The translations under genes were made by a program, and so were the position numbers. This document shows positions 54,014 to 61,068 of a stretch of DNA of 64,000 nt, one piece after another (the first letter of the stretch is position 1; every line of letters starts with the position of its first letter). The stretch is taken from NCBI RefSeq assembly GCF_003943735.1, contig NZ_RJMV01000007.1:33322-97321 (forward strand), in the 5' to 3' direction. The stretch is from Streptococcus sanguinis (lineage in GTDB: Bacteria > Bacillota > Bacilli > Lactobacillales > Streptococcaceae). The notes under the pieces were generated by a model, which worked only from the letters and a program-made list of their open reading frames with translations, was not told where the DNA came from and did not search any database.

Positions 54014-56587
54014 TTATCCTTTGATGGCAATAAAGGGGGAACCTTCTGTATTATCCGTTGGTTCTACACTCTTGACTCCAAAGAGATAGTCTACGGGGTA
54101 CCAGCCATTATTAGCTGCATTATAAGGGTCACGGACATAGGTTTTTCCATTGTCATAGCCTTTTAGAACCAGCTCATGAGTGACTGGGTAATGGGCAAAG
54201 ATGCTAGTACCAACGGCACCTAGGACATGATGCCCCTGCGAAAGCACTTCTTTGACTGCGGAAGCAGTAAACAGGGTCTCAGTCGTCAGATCCCAGTGCT
54301 GGGCAGCTCGGACAATACCACGGCTGCTGGTGCCAAATCCATCTTTATTAAATTCATTGGTATGGTTATATAGGTAATCTGCAACAGTTGTTGGAAGCAC
54401 TTCTGTCCCAGTAATTCCAGAAATAACCATGGCTAGCGTTGTCGGCACGCATCCTGTCGCATCCATGCTGTAAGGACCATACTTCCTGCCACCCCAGCGA
54501 CCATCACGCTGTGAGTAGTACGGAGTATTGTAAACCGCTTTTGATACCTGGGTCGTAGTAGCATCAACAGCGATGAGCTGACCATTGTCCTGCTTATAGT
54601 AAAGATGTATCTTGTACTCGCCGGTAGAAAGCTTATGGTCGCTAGCTCGGACTGTGATCTTATAGGTGCCATTCGCCTGCTTTTGAGCTAAATACCACTT
54701 GACATCATCCTGATCCTTATCTGTGGACCAAGTTGGCAGGTAAACCGCTTGAATCCCACCAGGATTGGAGACGTTTGTCACAACTACATCAAAAGTTCCT
54801 GTTCGAGCATTATTGTTTTGGATATTGATTTTTCCAGTCGCACGGATGTTTTCAGGTGCTACAGAAACCATCAGCTTCTCGCCACCTGCACCTTGCATCT
54901 GGCCATCCTCGTTCAGATAGTAAAGATGAACATTATAATCACCTACTGAAAACTTATGATCCTGAGCTCGAACATGCTTTTTATAGGTACCATCAGCTTG
55001 GCGCTCAGCGATATACCACTGCACATCGTCTTGGTCATCCTTGCTGGACCAAGTCGGCAGGTAGACCGCCTTCAGTCCATCCGGTGCGACAATATCGGAC
55101 ACGACAATGTCAAATTCACCTGTCTGTGGATTATTGTTCTGAATGGTGATTTTGCCCTGTGGCTGCGCGCGGGTAACCACTGTCTTTGTTGAGCCTGCAC
55201 CCTGCAGCTGGCCTGCATCATTCAGGAAATAGAGGTGAACATTATACTCACCAAGAGAGTTCTTGTGGTTGCGGTAGCTGACATGTTTGAAATAGGTCCC
55301 ATCAGCGCGTCTTTCAGCAGTGTACCACTGCACATCGTCTTGGTCGTTAGCAGCTGACCATGTCGGCAAGTAAACGGCTTTTAGACCGTCTGGGGCGACA
55401 ATGTCTGACACAACAATATCAAATTCACCTGTCTGTGGATTGTTATTCTGAATGGTGATTTTGCCCTGTGGCTGCGCGCGGGTAACCACTGTCTTTGTTG
55501 AGCCTGCACCCTGCAGCTGGCCTGCATCATTCAGGAAATAGAGGTGAACATTATACTCACCAAGAGAGTTCTTGTGGCTGCGGTAGCTGACATGTTTGAA
55601 ATAGGTCCCATCAGCGCGTCTTTCAGCAGTGTACCACTGCACGTCGTCTTGGTCATTAGCAGCTGACCAAGTCGGTAGATAAACAGACTTCAGTCCATCC
55701 GGTGCGACAATATCAGACACGACTATATCAAATTCACCTGTCTGTGGATTATTGTTCTGAATGGTAATCTTACCCTGTGGCTGGGCGCGAGTAACCACTG
55801 TCTTAGCCGAACCTGCCCCCTGCAGCTGGCCTGCATCATTTACAAAATAGAGGTGAACATTATACTCGCCCAAGGAGTTCTTATGATTGCGGTAGCTGAC
55901 ATGCTTAAAATAGGTCCCATCGGCACGCTTTTCAGCGGTATACCACTGCACGTCGTCTTGGTCGTTAACAGCTGACCAAGTCGGTAGATAAACAGACTTC
56001 AGTCCATCCGGTGCGACAATATCAGACACGACTATATCAAATTCACCTGTCTGTGGATTGTTATTCTGAATGGTAATCTTGCCTTGAGGCTTTTTGACTT
56101 CTGCTGCCGCTAAAGGGCGCTCTTCAACAGCAGCTGGTTTTACTGGCTGATTGGCCTCTTCCTCTTTCTTGGGACTCACTGCCGCAATAGCTTGATTTCC
56201 CGCTAAAGTGACAGTATCAATTTTCGGCTGGGTATTTTCTACAGGATCTGAAGAAGTAGACTGAGCACTGGTATTGGAAGACGTAGGTACCTGACCAGCT
56301 GCAGGACTAACAGCCTCCGGTGCTGGTGCAGCCTTATCCATGCTTGACAGACTGGTTTCTGTCACAGTCGGAGTTGCAGCTGTGCTAGCTTGGTCCTCCA
56401 CAGCCTGGCTGACAGCGACACTATCAGCTGGCTGACTAGGCGCCAGCTGATCTGCCTGCACTGCTCCACCTCCAAGAAAGGCCAGACCAGTCGCAATCGC
56501 TACTGAGACTGCTCCTAGACTGCATTTGCGAATGCCAAAACGAGTAAACTTCTCTGCTCGAGACGCCATCATTTGTCTTTTTTTCAT
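54014..56587 (-). CDS. Secreted Bsp-repeat protein with C39-like peptidase domain
   Basis: An 857-residue secreted protein. N-terminal YSIRK-type signal (FTRFGIRKCSLGAVSVAIAT), then a Ser/Pro/Ala-rich region (to about 165), five Bsp-like repeats (169-271, 272-374, 375-477, 478-584, 585-684) each opening GKITIQNNNPQTGEFDIVV, and a C-terminal peptidase C39-like domain (about 690-857): catalytic Cys in DATGCVPTTLAMVISG, His in YPVTHELVLKGYD, Asp in YVRDPYN. There is no LPXTG motif, so it is released or held by its repeats. Bsp-type repeats are linked to cell shape and wall binding in group B streptococci. Start at 56585-56587 after AGGAG. Confidence 0.9.
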   Translation of the reverse strand: MKKRQMMASRAEKFTRFGIRKCSLGAVSVAIATGLAFLGGGAVQADQLAPSQPADSVAVSQAVEDQASTAATPTVTETSLSSMDKAAPAPEAVSPAAGQVPTSSNTSAQSTSSDPVENTQPKIDTVTLAGNQAIAAVSPKKEEEANQPVKPAAVEERPLAAAEVKKPQGKITIQNNNPQTGEFDIVVSDIVAPDGLKSVYLPTWSAVNDQDDVQWYTAEKRADGTYFKHVSYRNHKNSLGEYNVHLYFVNDAGQLQGAGSAKTVVTRAQPQGKITIQNNNPQTGEFDIVVSDIVAPDGLKSVYLPTWSAANDQDDVQWYTAERRADGTYFKHVSYRSHKNSLGEYNVHLYFLNDAGQLQGAGSTKTVVTRAQPQGKITIQNNNPQTGEFDIVVSDIVAPDGLKAVYLPTWSAANDQDDVQWYTAERRADGTYFKHVSYRNHKNSLGEYNVHLYFLNDAGQLQGAGSTKTVVTRAQPQGKITIQNNNPQTGEFDIVVSDIVAPDGLKAVYLPTWSSKDDQDDVQWYIAERQADGTYKKHVRAQDHKFSVGDYNVHLYYLNEDGQMQGAGGEKLMVSVAPENIRATGKINIQNNNARTGTFDVVVTNVSNPGGIQAVYLPTWSTDKDQDDVKWYLAQKQANGTYKITVRASDHKLSTGEYKIHLYYKQDNGQLIAVDATTTQVSKAVYNTPYYSQRDGRWGGRKYGPYSMDATGCVPTTLAMVISGITGTEVLPTTVADYLYNHTNEFNKDGFGTSSRGIVRAAQHWDLTTETLFTASAVKEVLSQGHHVLGAVGTSIFAHYPVTHELVLKGYDNGKTYVRDPYNAANNGWYPVDYLFGVKSVEPTDNTEGSPFIAIKG
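54536..56083 (-). repeat. Five tandem Bsp-like repeats, about 309 bp each
   Basis: Units at 56083-55775, 55774-55466, 55465-55157 (exactly 309 bp each), 55156-54836 (321 bp) and about 54835-54536. Units 1-3 are nearly identical in protein and DNA (units 2 and 3 differ by two residues, Ser-Ala and Ser-Asn); units 4 and 5 are more diverged. Confidence 0.92.
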
Positions 56588-56685
56588 AATAGGATTCTCC
56601 TTTTGCAAAAAGGTAAAAAGCAAGCCAATTTTCTGCAAACCAGCTAAAGAATTTTTACTTTTTATTTTTTAAATCGTACGCTTTG

Positions 56686-56714
56686 ATTATATAATAATCG
56701 CAAAACGATTACAA
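56686..56714 (-). promoter_or_regulatory. Promoter of the Bsp-repeat gene with inverted repeat in the spacer
   Basis: Minus strand TTGTAA (56709-56714), 17 bp, TATAAT (56686-56691). TAATCG-CAAAA-CGATTA (56695-56711) is a perfect 6-5-6 inverted repeat inside the spacer, a candidate operator. Confidence 0.7.
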
Positions 56715-56814
56715 GCGAATGAAGAAAATCTAAACATCAAAGAAAGGCTTAGACACTGTATTCTTGCAGCGATTTTTGTTATACTAATGATAGAAAGTTC
56801 AGCGAGGATGCAAG

Positions 56815-57462
56815 ATGACCCCAAATAAAGAAGACTATCTCAAGTGTATCTATGAGATTGGCAGCCGCCACAAAAAAATCACCAATAAAGAAATCGCCCA
56901 GCTCATGCAGGTTTCACCTCCAGCTGTGACGGAAATGATGAAAAAAATGCTGGCGGAAGAACTTCTGGTCAAGGATAAAAAAGCCGGCTACCTGCTGACT
57001 GATTTGGGGCTAAGGCTAGTTTCTGACCTCTACCGTAAGCACCGACTGATTGAAGTCTTTCTGGTCAACCATCTCGGCTACTCGACTGATGAAATCCATG
57101 AGGAAGCCGAAGTCCTAGAGCACACTGTTTCTGAGCGTTTCGTTGAGCGTCTGGATGCCATGCTCCAGTACCCCAAGACCTGTCCTCACGGAGGCACCAT
57201 CCCAGCCAAGGGAGAGCTTCTGGACGAAGAAAACCAACTGACTCTGGAAGAGGCTTCTGCCCCTGGTGACTATATCATCAAACGCGTACACGACGACTTT
57301 GACTTGCTCAAATACTTGGAAAAATATAACCTGCAAATCGGCCAAACCATCACCTTCATCCAATACGATTCTTTCGCTCAGGCTTATCTCCTCAAGACAG
57401 AAACCCAAGAAATCCAAATCAATCCTATGATTGCCCAGCAGATTTATGTGGAAAAACTATAA
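56815..57462 (+). CDS. mntR: Manganese-dependent DtxR/MntR-family repressor
   Basis: A 215-residue DtxR-type regulator (ScaR/PsaR/SloR). Winged helix: KEDYLKCIYEIG, NKEIAQLMQVSPPAVTEMMK; metal-site and dimer region: HRLIEVFLVNHLGYSTDEIH and EEAEVLEHTVSERFVERLD, with the HTVSERFVERL metal motif; a C-terminal FeoA/SH3-like domain (about 140-215) as in the long type. With Mn it should repress the manganese ABC operon 10 kb upstream through the inverted repeat at 46851-46874. Confidence 0.94.
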   Translation: MTPNKEDYLKCIYEIGSRHKKITNKEIAQLMQVSPPAVTEMMKKMLAEELLVKDKKAGYLLTDLGLRLVSDLYRKHRLIEVFLVNHLGYSTDEIHEEAEVLEHTVSERFVERLDAMLQYPKTCPHGGTIPAKGELLDEENQLTLEEASAPGDYIIKRVHDDFDLLKYLEKYNLQIGQTITFIQYDSFAQAYLLKTETQEIQINPMIAQQIYVEKL

Positions 57463-57466
57463 ACAG

Positions 57467-57504
57467 AACCCAGTTCGGACTTTTTAGTCTAAACTGGGTT
57501 TTTA
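57467..57504 (+). terminator. Terminator after mntR
   Basis: Stem AACCCAGTT / AACTGGGTT (57467-57500) with TTTTATT; the tail runs into the -35 of the next promoter. Confidence 0.85.
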
Positions 57505-57545
57505 TTGACAAAAATAAGATGTCAGAATATAATAAGTATACTTAT
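57505..57545 (+). promoter_or_regulatory. MarR-EVE promoter with palindromic operator
   Basis: TTGACA (57505-57510), 17 bp, TATAAT (57528-57533). The perfect 14-bp palindrome ATAAGTATACTTAT (57532-57545) begins in the -10, a place suited to autorepression. Confidence 0.85.
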
Positions 57546-57566
57546 AAAAATCCAGAGGGAAAGCTA

Positions 57567-58028
57567 ATGGAAAAATCGCAGTTTAACTCCATCTACAAAG
57601 ATGAATACAAAAAATCAACCGGTCTGCTCTTTATCCGTGCCTACCACAAGTGGCATGGGCTGATTAAAAGCCAACTGAAAACAATTGATTTGACCCATCC
57701 TCAGTTTGTCGTTCTGACCACTCTTGCAGCGCTTCTGCGTCAGCGAGAATGGGTGAGTCAGACCGATATTGCCCGATTTTCTGACATGGATGTTATGACC
57801 GTATCCCAAATCATCCGCCTCTTGGTCAAGAAAGGTTTGATCATGCGGGAAGTCCATCCCAAGGACAGCCGTGCCAACATCATACTTCTAACGGATACGG
57901 GGCTTCAAAAGGTCAACCAAGCCCTTCCTATGGTAGAAAGCATTGATCAGGCGTTCTTTGGAAAATTAGAAAATAGTACAGAAACATTGAACCAACTCTT
58001 AATCAAACTGGAGGCAGAAAATGACTAG
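57567..58028 (+). CDS. MarR-family transcriptional regulator
   Basis: A 153-residue MarR protein: DLTHPQFVVLTTLAALLRQR, SQTDIARFSDMDVMTVSQII (recognition helix), and the wing MREVHPKDSRANIILLTDTG. The start at 57567 follows AGAGGGAAAG; the longer frame would run through the operator. It overlaps the EVE gene by 8 bp, so the two are translationally coupled and probably coregulated through the palindrome upstream. Confidence 0.9.
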   Translation: MEKSQFNSIYKDEYKKSTGLLFIRAYHKWHGLIKSQLKTIDLTHPQFVVLTTLAALLRQREWVSQTDIARFSDMDVMTVSQIIRLLVKKGLIMREVHPKDSRANIILLTDTGLQKVNQALPMVESIDQAFFGKLENSTETLNQLLIKLEAEND

Positions 58029-58446
58029 ATTTTGGATTGGTGTCGTATCAAAAGAACATGTACTAAGAGGTGTAGAAGGTGGATTTTGCCAAGTCTGCCA
58101 TGGTAAGAAAGCACCGCTGAACCGAATGAAAAAGGGGGACTATCTTCTGTACTACAGCCCCAAGTATCAGCTGAATGGTCAGGAAAAGCTGCAGGCCTTT
58201 ACAGCAGTTGGCAAGATTCTAGATGACACTGCCTACCAAGTAGAGATGTTTGAAGGCTTTGTCCCATTTCGGCGAGATGTCAGCTACTACCAGCCTGTCA
58301 AAGACTGCCCCATTGAGCAAGTCCGACAACATCCTCAGTGGCGCCAATATGCTTCTCAGATAAGATACGGACATTTCGAAGTTTCGAAAGACTTTTTCCT
58401 TTATGTTTTTGAGCAAATGAAACTGGCCAGCCATGCAAATCAGTAA
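58021..58446 (+). CDS. EVE-domain protein
   Basis: A 141-residue protein that is a single EVE domain (PUA-like): RFWIGVVSKEHVLRGVEGGF at the N-terminus, MKKGDYLLYYSPKY, LQAFTAVGKILDDTAY, and PFRRDVSYYQPVKDCPI. EVE domains bind modified bases in DNA or RNA and are common next to restriction and stress genes; small stand-alone members like this have no defined role. Coupled to the MarR gene. The family is related to YTH and ASCH folds. Confidence 0.88.
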   Translation: MTRFWIGVVSKEHVLRGVEGGFCQVCHGKKAPLNRMKKGDYLLYYSPKYQLNGQEKLQAFTAVGKILDDTAYQVEMFEGFVPFRRDVSYYQPVKDCPIEQVRQHPQWRQYASQIRYGHFEVSKDFFLYVFEQMKLASHANQ

Positions 58447-58499
58447 AAGCAGCTTCGTTTGACTTACACCTAAACCTTTACTCACCTGTCATTAAATCT

Positions 58500-58536
58500 A
58501 AAGTTCCGATTCTCAAGGAAAATCGGAACTTTTTGA
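58500..58536. terminator. Bidirectional terminator between EVE and CPBP genes
   Basis: Perfect 12-bp stem AAAGTTCCGATT / AATCGGAACTTT (58500-58532) with T-runs on both sides. Confidence 0.9.
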
Positions 58537-58559
58537 TTTGAAGTGAAATTATCGATTTA

Positions 58560-59174
58560 TCAAATCAGCATAAAAGCAAATAAACTACCCGTAATCACAT
58601 TTACTAAAGCATGTATAATCCAGCTAGCTAAAATGGAGCCATCGGATTTCTTTTCATTGACAAAGCCCATATAAGCCGCGATGCCACCCGTACACAAAAT
58701 GATGAGCAGGGTTTGCTGCCAAGAGAGCACTGTTATAGACATTAAGCCATGGAGCAGACCAAAAAGAGCAGCTTGTATGGTGTTGGCTACCACAAAGGAT
58801 AAGCGACTAGCCAATCTCTTTAAAAGAAAACCTCTGAATAGCAGTTCTTCCGACAGAGAAGTTTGAAAAATACCATAAATCAGAACAGCTGGCAAGGCTT
58901 GGAAGCCTAGGCCTGAGAAATTCGAAGTCGCTGTATCCAGATTTTTTACAGCAGGATATACTAGCAAAAATGAAAGAAGCAAGAAAGATAGCGAACCCAA
59001 CAAAATCCACAGCCAGATCTTTCGGCTGCCAGCATCTTTTAGTGGTTTTAAGCCAAGCCATTCTAAAAATGGACTTTTTCTTCTAGCACTTATCAACCAC
59101 CAAACAAAAGGAAGAAAAGCAAACAAAGCAATTTGAATCAGAGCATTCAGCATCTGTTGAACTAGATTTTCCAT
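58560..59174 (-). CDS. CPBP-family intramembrane metalloprotease
   Basis: A 204-residue membrane protein with about six helices and the CPBP (Abi) motifs: SEELLFRGFLLKRL (EExxxR), ANTIQAALFGLLHG (FxxxH) and a later YMGFVNEKKSDGSILASWII segment with HALVN (HxxxN/B). The family includes Rce1-like proteases and bacteriocin-immunity proteins; no bacteriocin gene is seen nearby. Start at 59172-59174 after AAAGGAG. A TATAAT lies 32 bp upstream on the minus strand. Confidence 0.88.
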   Translation of the reverse strand: MENLVQQMLNALIQIALFAFLPFVWWLISARRKSPFLEWLGLKPLKDAGSRKIWLWILLGSLSFLLLSFLLVYPAVKNLDTATSNFSGLGFQALPAVLIYGIFQTSLSEELLFRGFLLKRLASRLSFVVANTIQAALFGLLHGLMSITVLSWQQTLLIILCTGGIAAYMGFVNEKKSDGSILASWIIHALVNVITGSLFAFMLI

Positions 59175-59244
59175 GATAAGAGACTCCTTTCTTTTCTTTA
59201 ATATGATTATACAAGACAAACTTCAAGAATTTATAAAGTAATTC

Positions 59245-59413
59245 TAAAATATTTCTAAAGAATGATAGAAATCATAAACAAATCAAGGATTATTATCACT
59301 TCCACTTGCTTGCTATGCTTCTCATTTTTGGACTAAATGATGCCAAAAACTCTTTAAAGATCTATCTCAAAAATCTAAGAAAAGTTGCAGATAAAAATAA
59401 GGCGTTGAGTTAA
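59245..59413 (+). pseudogene. Possible orphan C-terminal coding fragment
   Basis: In the 490-bp gap between the CPBP and nucleotidyltransferase genes one frame stays open for about 55 codons and ends at TAA 59411-59413. It reads KQIKDYYHFHLLAMLLIFGL then NDAKNSLKIYLKNLRKVADK, with natural-looking codon use but no start with a ribosome site. It may be a gene stump or chance. The rest of the gap up to 59610 shows nothing recognisable. Confidence 0.3.
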
Positions 59414-59610
59414 AAAATAGAAAACTGGCAATACGTTAAAGGAGGAAAAGAGTCCTAAAATTTTATCATACGAAATCAAATTTTCAGACTATCTATCCTA
59501 GATGATTTTCTTTTTAGTCAAATTCTCCCAACTCCTGCTTATCCACTTCCTACACCTTGGGGTCTCAATTTTACAGGCTTGGTACCATGCCAAAAGCCAT
59601 TTTTTCCTTC

Positions 59611-59639
59611 TTGCCAACCCGCTTACATTTTGCTACAAT
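59611..59639 (+). promoter_or_regulatory. Promoter of the nucleotidyltransferase gene
   Basis: TTGCCA (59611-59616), 17 bp, TACAAT (59634-59639), 28 bp before the ATG. Confidence 0.75.
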
Positions 59640-59666
59640 GATGTCAAAAATCAGTAAGGAAAAATT

Positions 59667-60464
59667 ATGCCACAACAACTTTTTAAAGAATTTGCCCAGC
59701 TAGATCAAGTGGAAGCTATTGTTCTCGGTGGCTCTCGTGCTGGACAGCATTTTGACAAAGACTCAGACTATGATGTTTATATCTACTTGACAGATTCCAT
59801 TGCTCCCATGACTAGACGCGATATCCTCAGCAAGTACTGCTCCTACATGGAAATCGGCAATCAATTTTGGGAACTAGAGGATGACTGTGTGCTAAAGAGC
59901 AAGATCGAAATTGAGCTCATTTACCGTACACTGGATAGATTTGATAAAGATCTGCAGACTGTAGTCCTAGACCACCAAGCCCAGAATGCCTATACCACCT
60001 GTATGTGGCACAATCTGCTCCACAGCAAAATCATCTACGACCGAAATGGTCGCTATGAAGCACTTCAGAACAAGTACAGACGACCTTATCCAGCTGAACT
60101 TAAAAAGAATATTATTAAGAAGCAGCTCCTCTTACTCGATCAAGCCATGCCAGCTTTCTCCAAACAAATAGAAAAAGCGCTCAAGCGTCAGGACTTGCTC
60201 AGTATCAATCACCGTAGCAGTGAATTTTTTGCTTCCTATTTTGACTTGCTCTTCGCCCTAAACGAACAGACTCACCCTGGAGAAAAGAGAATGCTAGAGT
60301 TTGCAAAAACCAACTGCATGCTATTGCCTCAGCATTTTGAAGAAAATATACAGACCTATTTTCAAAAGCTCTACACTGAGCCCGCTGAAGCCATAAACCT
60401 TATCAATCAGCTAGTGACGACCATCAAAGAAATCATTCCTCAAGAAATGATTGATGGTTTTTAG
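59667..60464 (+). CDS. Nucleotidyltransferase-fold protein (DUF4037-like)
   Basis: A 265-residue protein. The N-terminal nucleotidyltransferase motif is VLGGSRAGQHFDKDSDYDVY (GS then DxD), followed by the third carboxylate in IEIELIYRTLDRFD. The C-terminal half is helical with KYRRPYPAELKKNIIKKQLL and resembles DUF4037 or aminoglycoside adenylyltransferase-like helices. Relatives transfer nucleotides to small molecules or proteins; substrate unknown. AAGGAAA precedes the ATG. Confidence 0.82.
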   Translation: MPQQLFKEFAQLDQVEAIVLGGSRAGQHFDKDSDYDVYIYLTDSIAPMTRRDILSKYCSYMEIGNQFWELEDDCVLKSKIEIELIYRTLDRFDKDLQTVVLDHQAQNAYTTCMWHNLLHSKIIYDRNGRYEALQNKYRRPYPAELKKNIIKKQLLLLDQAMPAFSKQIEKALKRQDLLSINHRSSEFFASYFDLLFALNEQTHPGEKRMLEFAKTNCMLLPQHFEENIQTYFQKLYTEPAEAINLINQLVTTIKEIIPQEMIDGF

Positions 60465-60513
60465 AAATATTGTAGGAAATTATACATTCATTGCTACAGA
60501 AGCAAAAAAATTA

Positions 60514-60545
60514 GGAGTTTGAACACTAGTGTTCAAGCTCCTTTT
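60514..60545. terminator. Bidirectional terminator between the nucleotidyltransferase gene and dtd
   Basis: Hairpin GGAG-T-TTGAACAC / GTGTTCAA-G-CTCC (60514-60541) with T4 on the plus side and A-rich sequence on the other. Confidence 0.8.
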
Positions 60546-60556
60546 CATATTTATTC

Positions 60557-61000
60557 TCAGCGATTCTTCGTATCCAGAATAATGGTCACTGGGCCATCAT
60601 TGATTAGCTCTACCTGCATGTCTGCACCAAAAACACCCGTCTGAGTCGGCACCTCCTGCTGCAAGGCAAGATTGAAGGCATCATAAAAATTGCTAGCCAT
60701 CTCTGGCGGAGCAGCCTTGACAAAGGCTGGCCGATTACCCTTTTTGGTATCTGCATGCAGGGTGAACTGGGAAATGGACAAAATCTCTCCGCCAATGTCC
60801 TTGATAGACAGGTTCATCTTTCCCTCAGCATCGGAAAAAATCCGCATATTGACAATCTTCCTGACTGCATAATCCATATCCTCCTGACTATCGTCAGGGC
60901 CTACGCCGACTAGGAGCAGAAGACCTTTTCCAATACTGCTGTGCAGCTGCTGGTCAATACTGACCTGAGCACGTTTCACGCGCTGAATCACTATTTTCAT
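60557..61000 (-). CDS. dtd: D-aminoacyl-tRNA deacylase
   Basis: A 147-residue Dtd that removes D-amino acids (and glycine mischarged on tRNA-Ala) from tRNA. Start [16 protein letters not shown], active-site strand [20 protein letters not shown] and the gatekeeping NDGPVTIIL near the end are all conserved. Lies 68 bp downstream of the RSH gene in the same direction, the normal Firmicute rel-dtd pair. Confidence 0.96.
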   Translation of the reverse strand: MKIVIQRVKRAQVSIDQQLHSSIGKGLLLLVGVGPDDSQEDMDYAVRKIVNMRIFSDAEGKMNLSIKDIGGEILSISQFTLHADTKKGNRPAFVKAAPPEMASNFYDAFNLALQQEVPTQTGVFGADMQVELINDGPVTIILDTKNR

Positions 61001-61068
61001 ATCTTTTCCTTTGATTTAAGCAAGTCACCAAGGGTAACTTACAGCTCGATAATGATTTCCGAAAAGAA

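Noticed and set aside
53815..54030. A 71-codon frame between the two surface-protein genes
   Set aside because: It runs through the terminator of the downstream gene and the upstream region of the next, has no ribosome site and an unlikely composition.
54536..56083. The regular 309-bp periodicity taken as a CRISPR or mobile repeat
   Set aside because: The repeats are in-frame protein domains of the Bsp type inside one gene.
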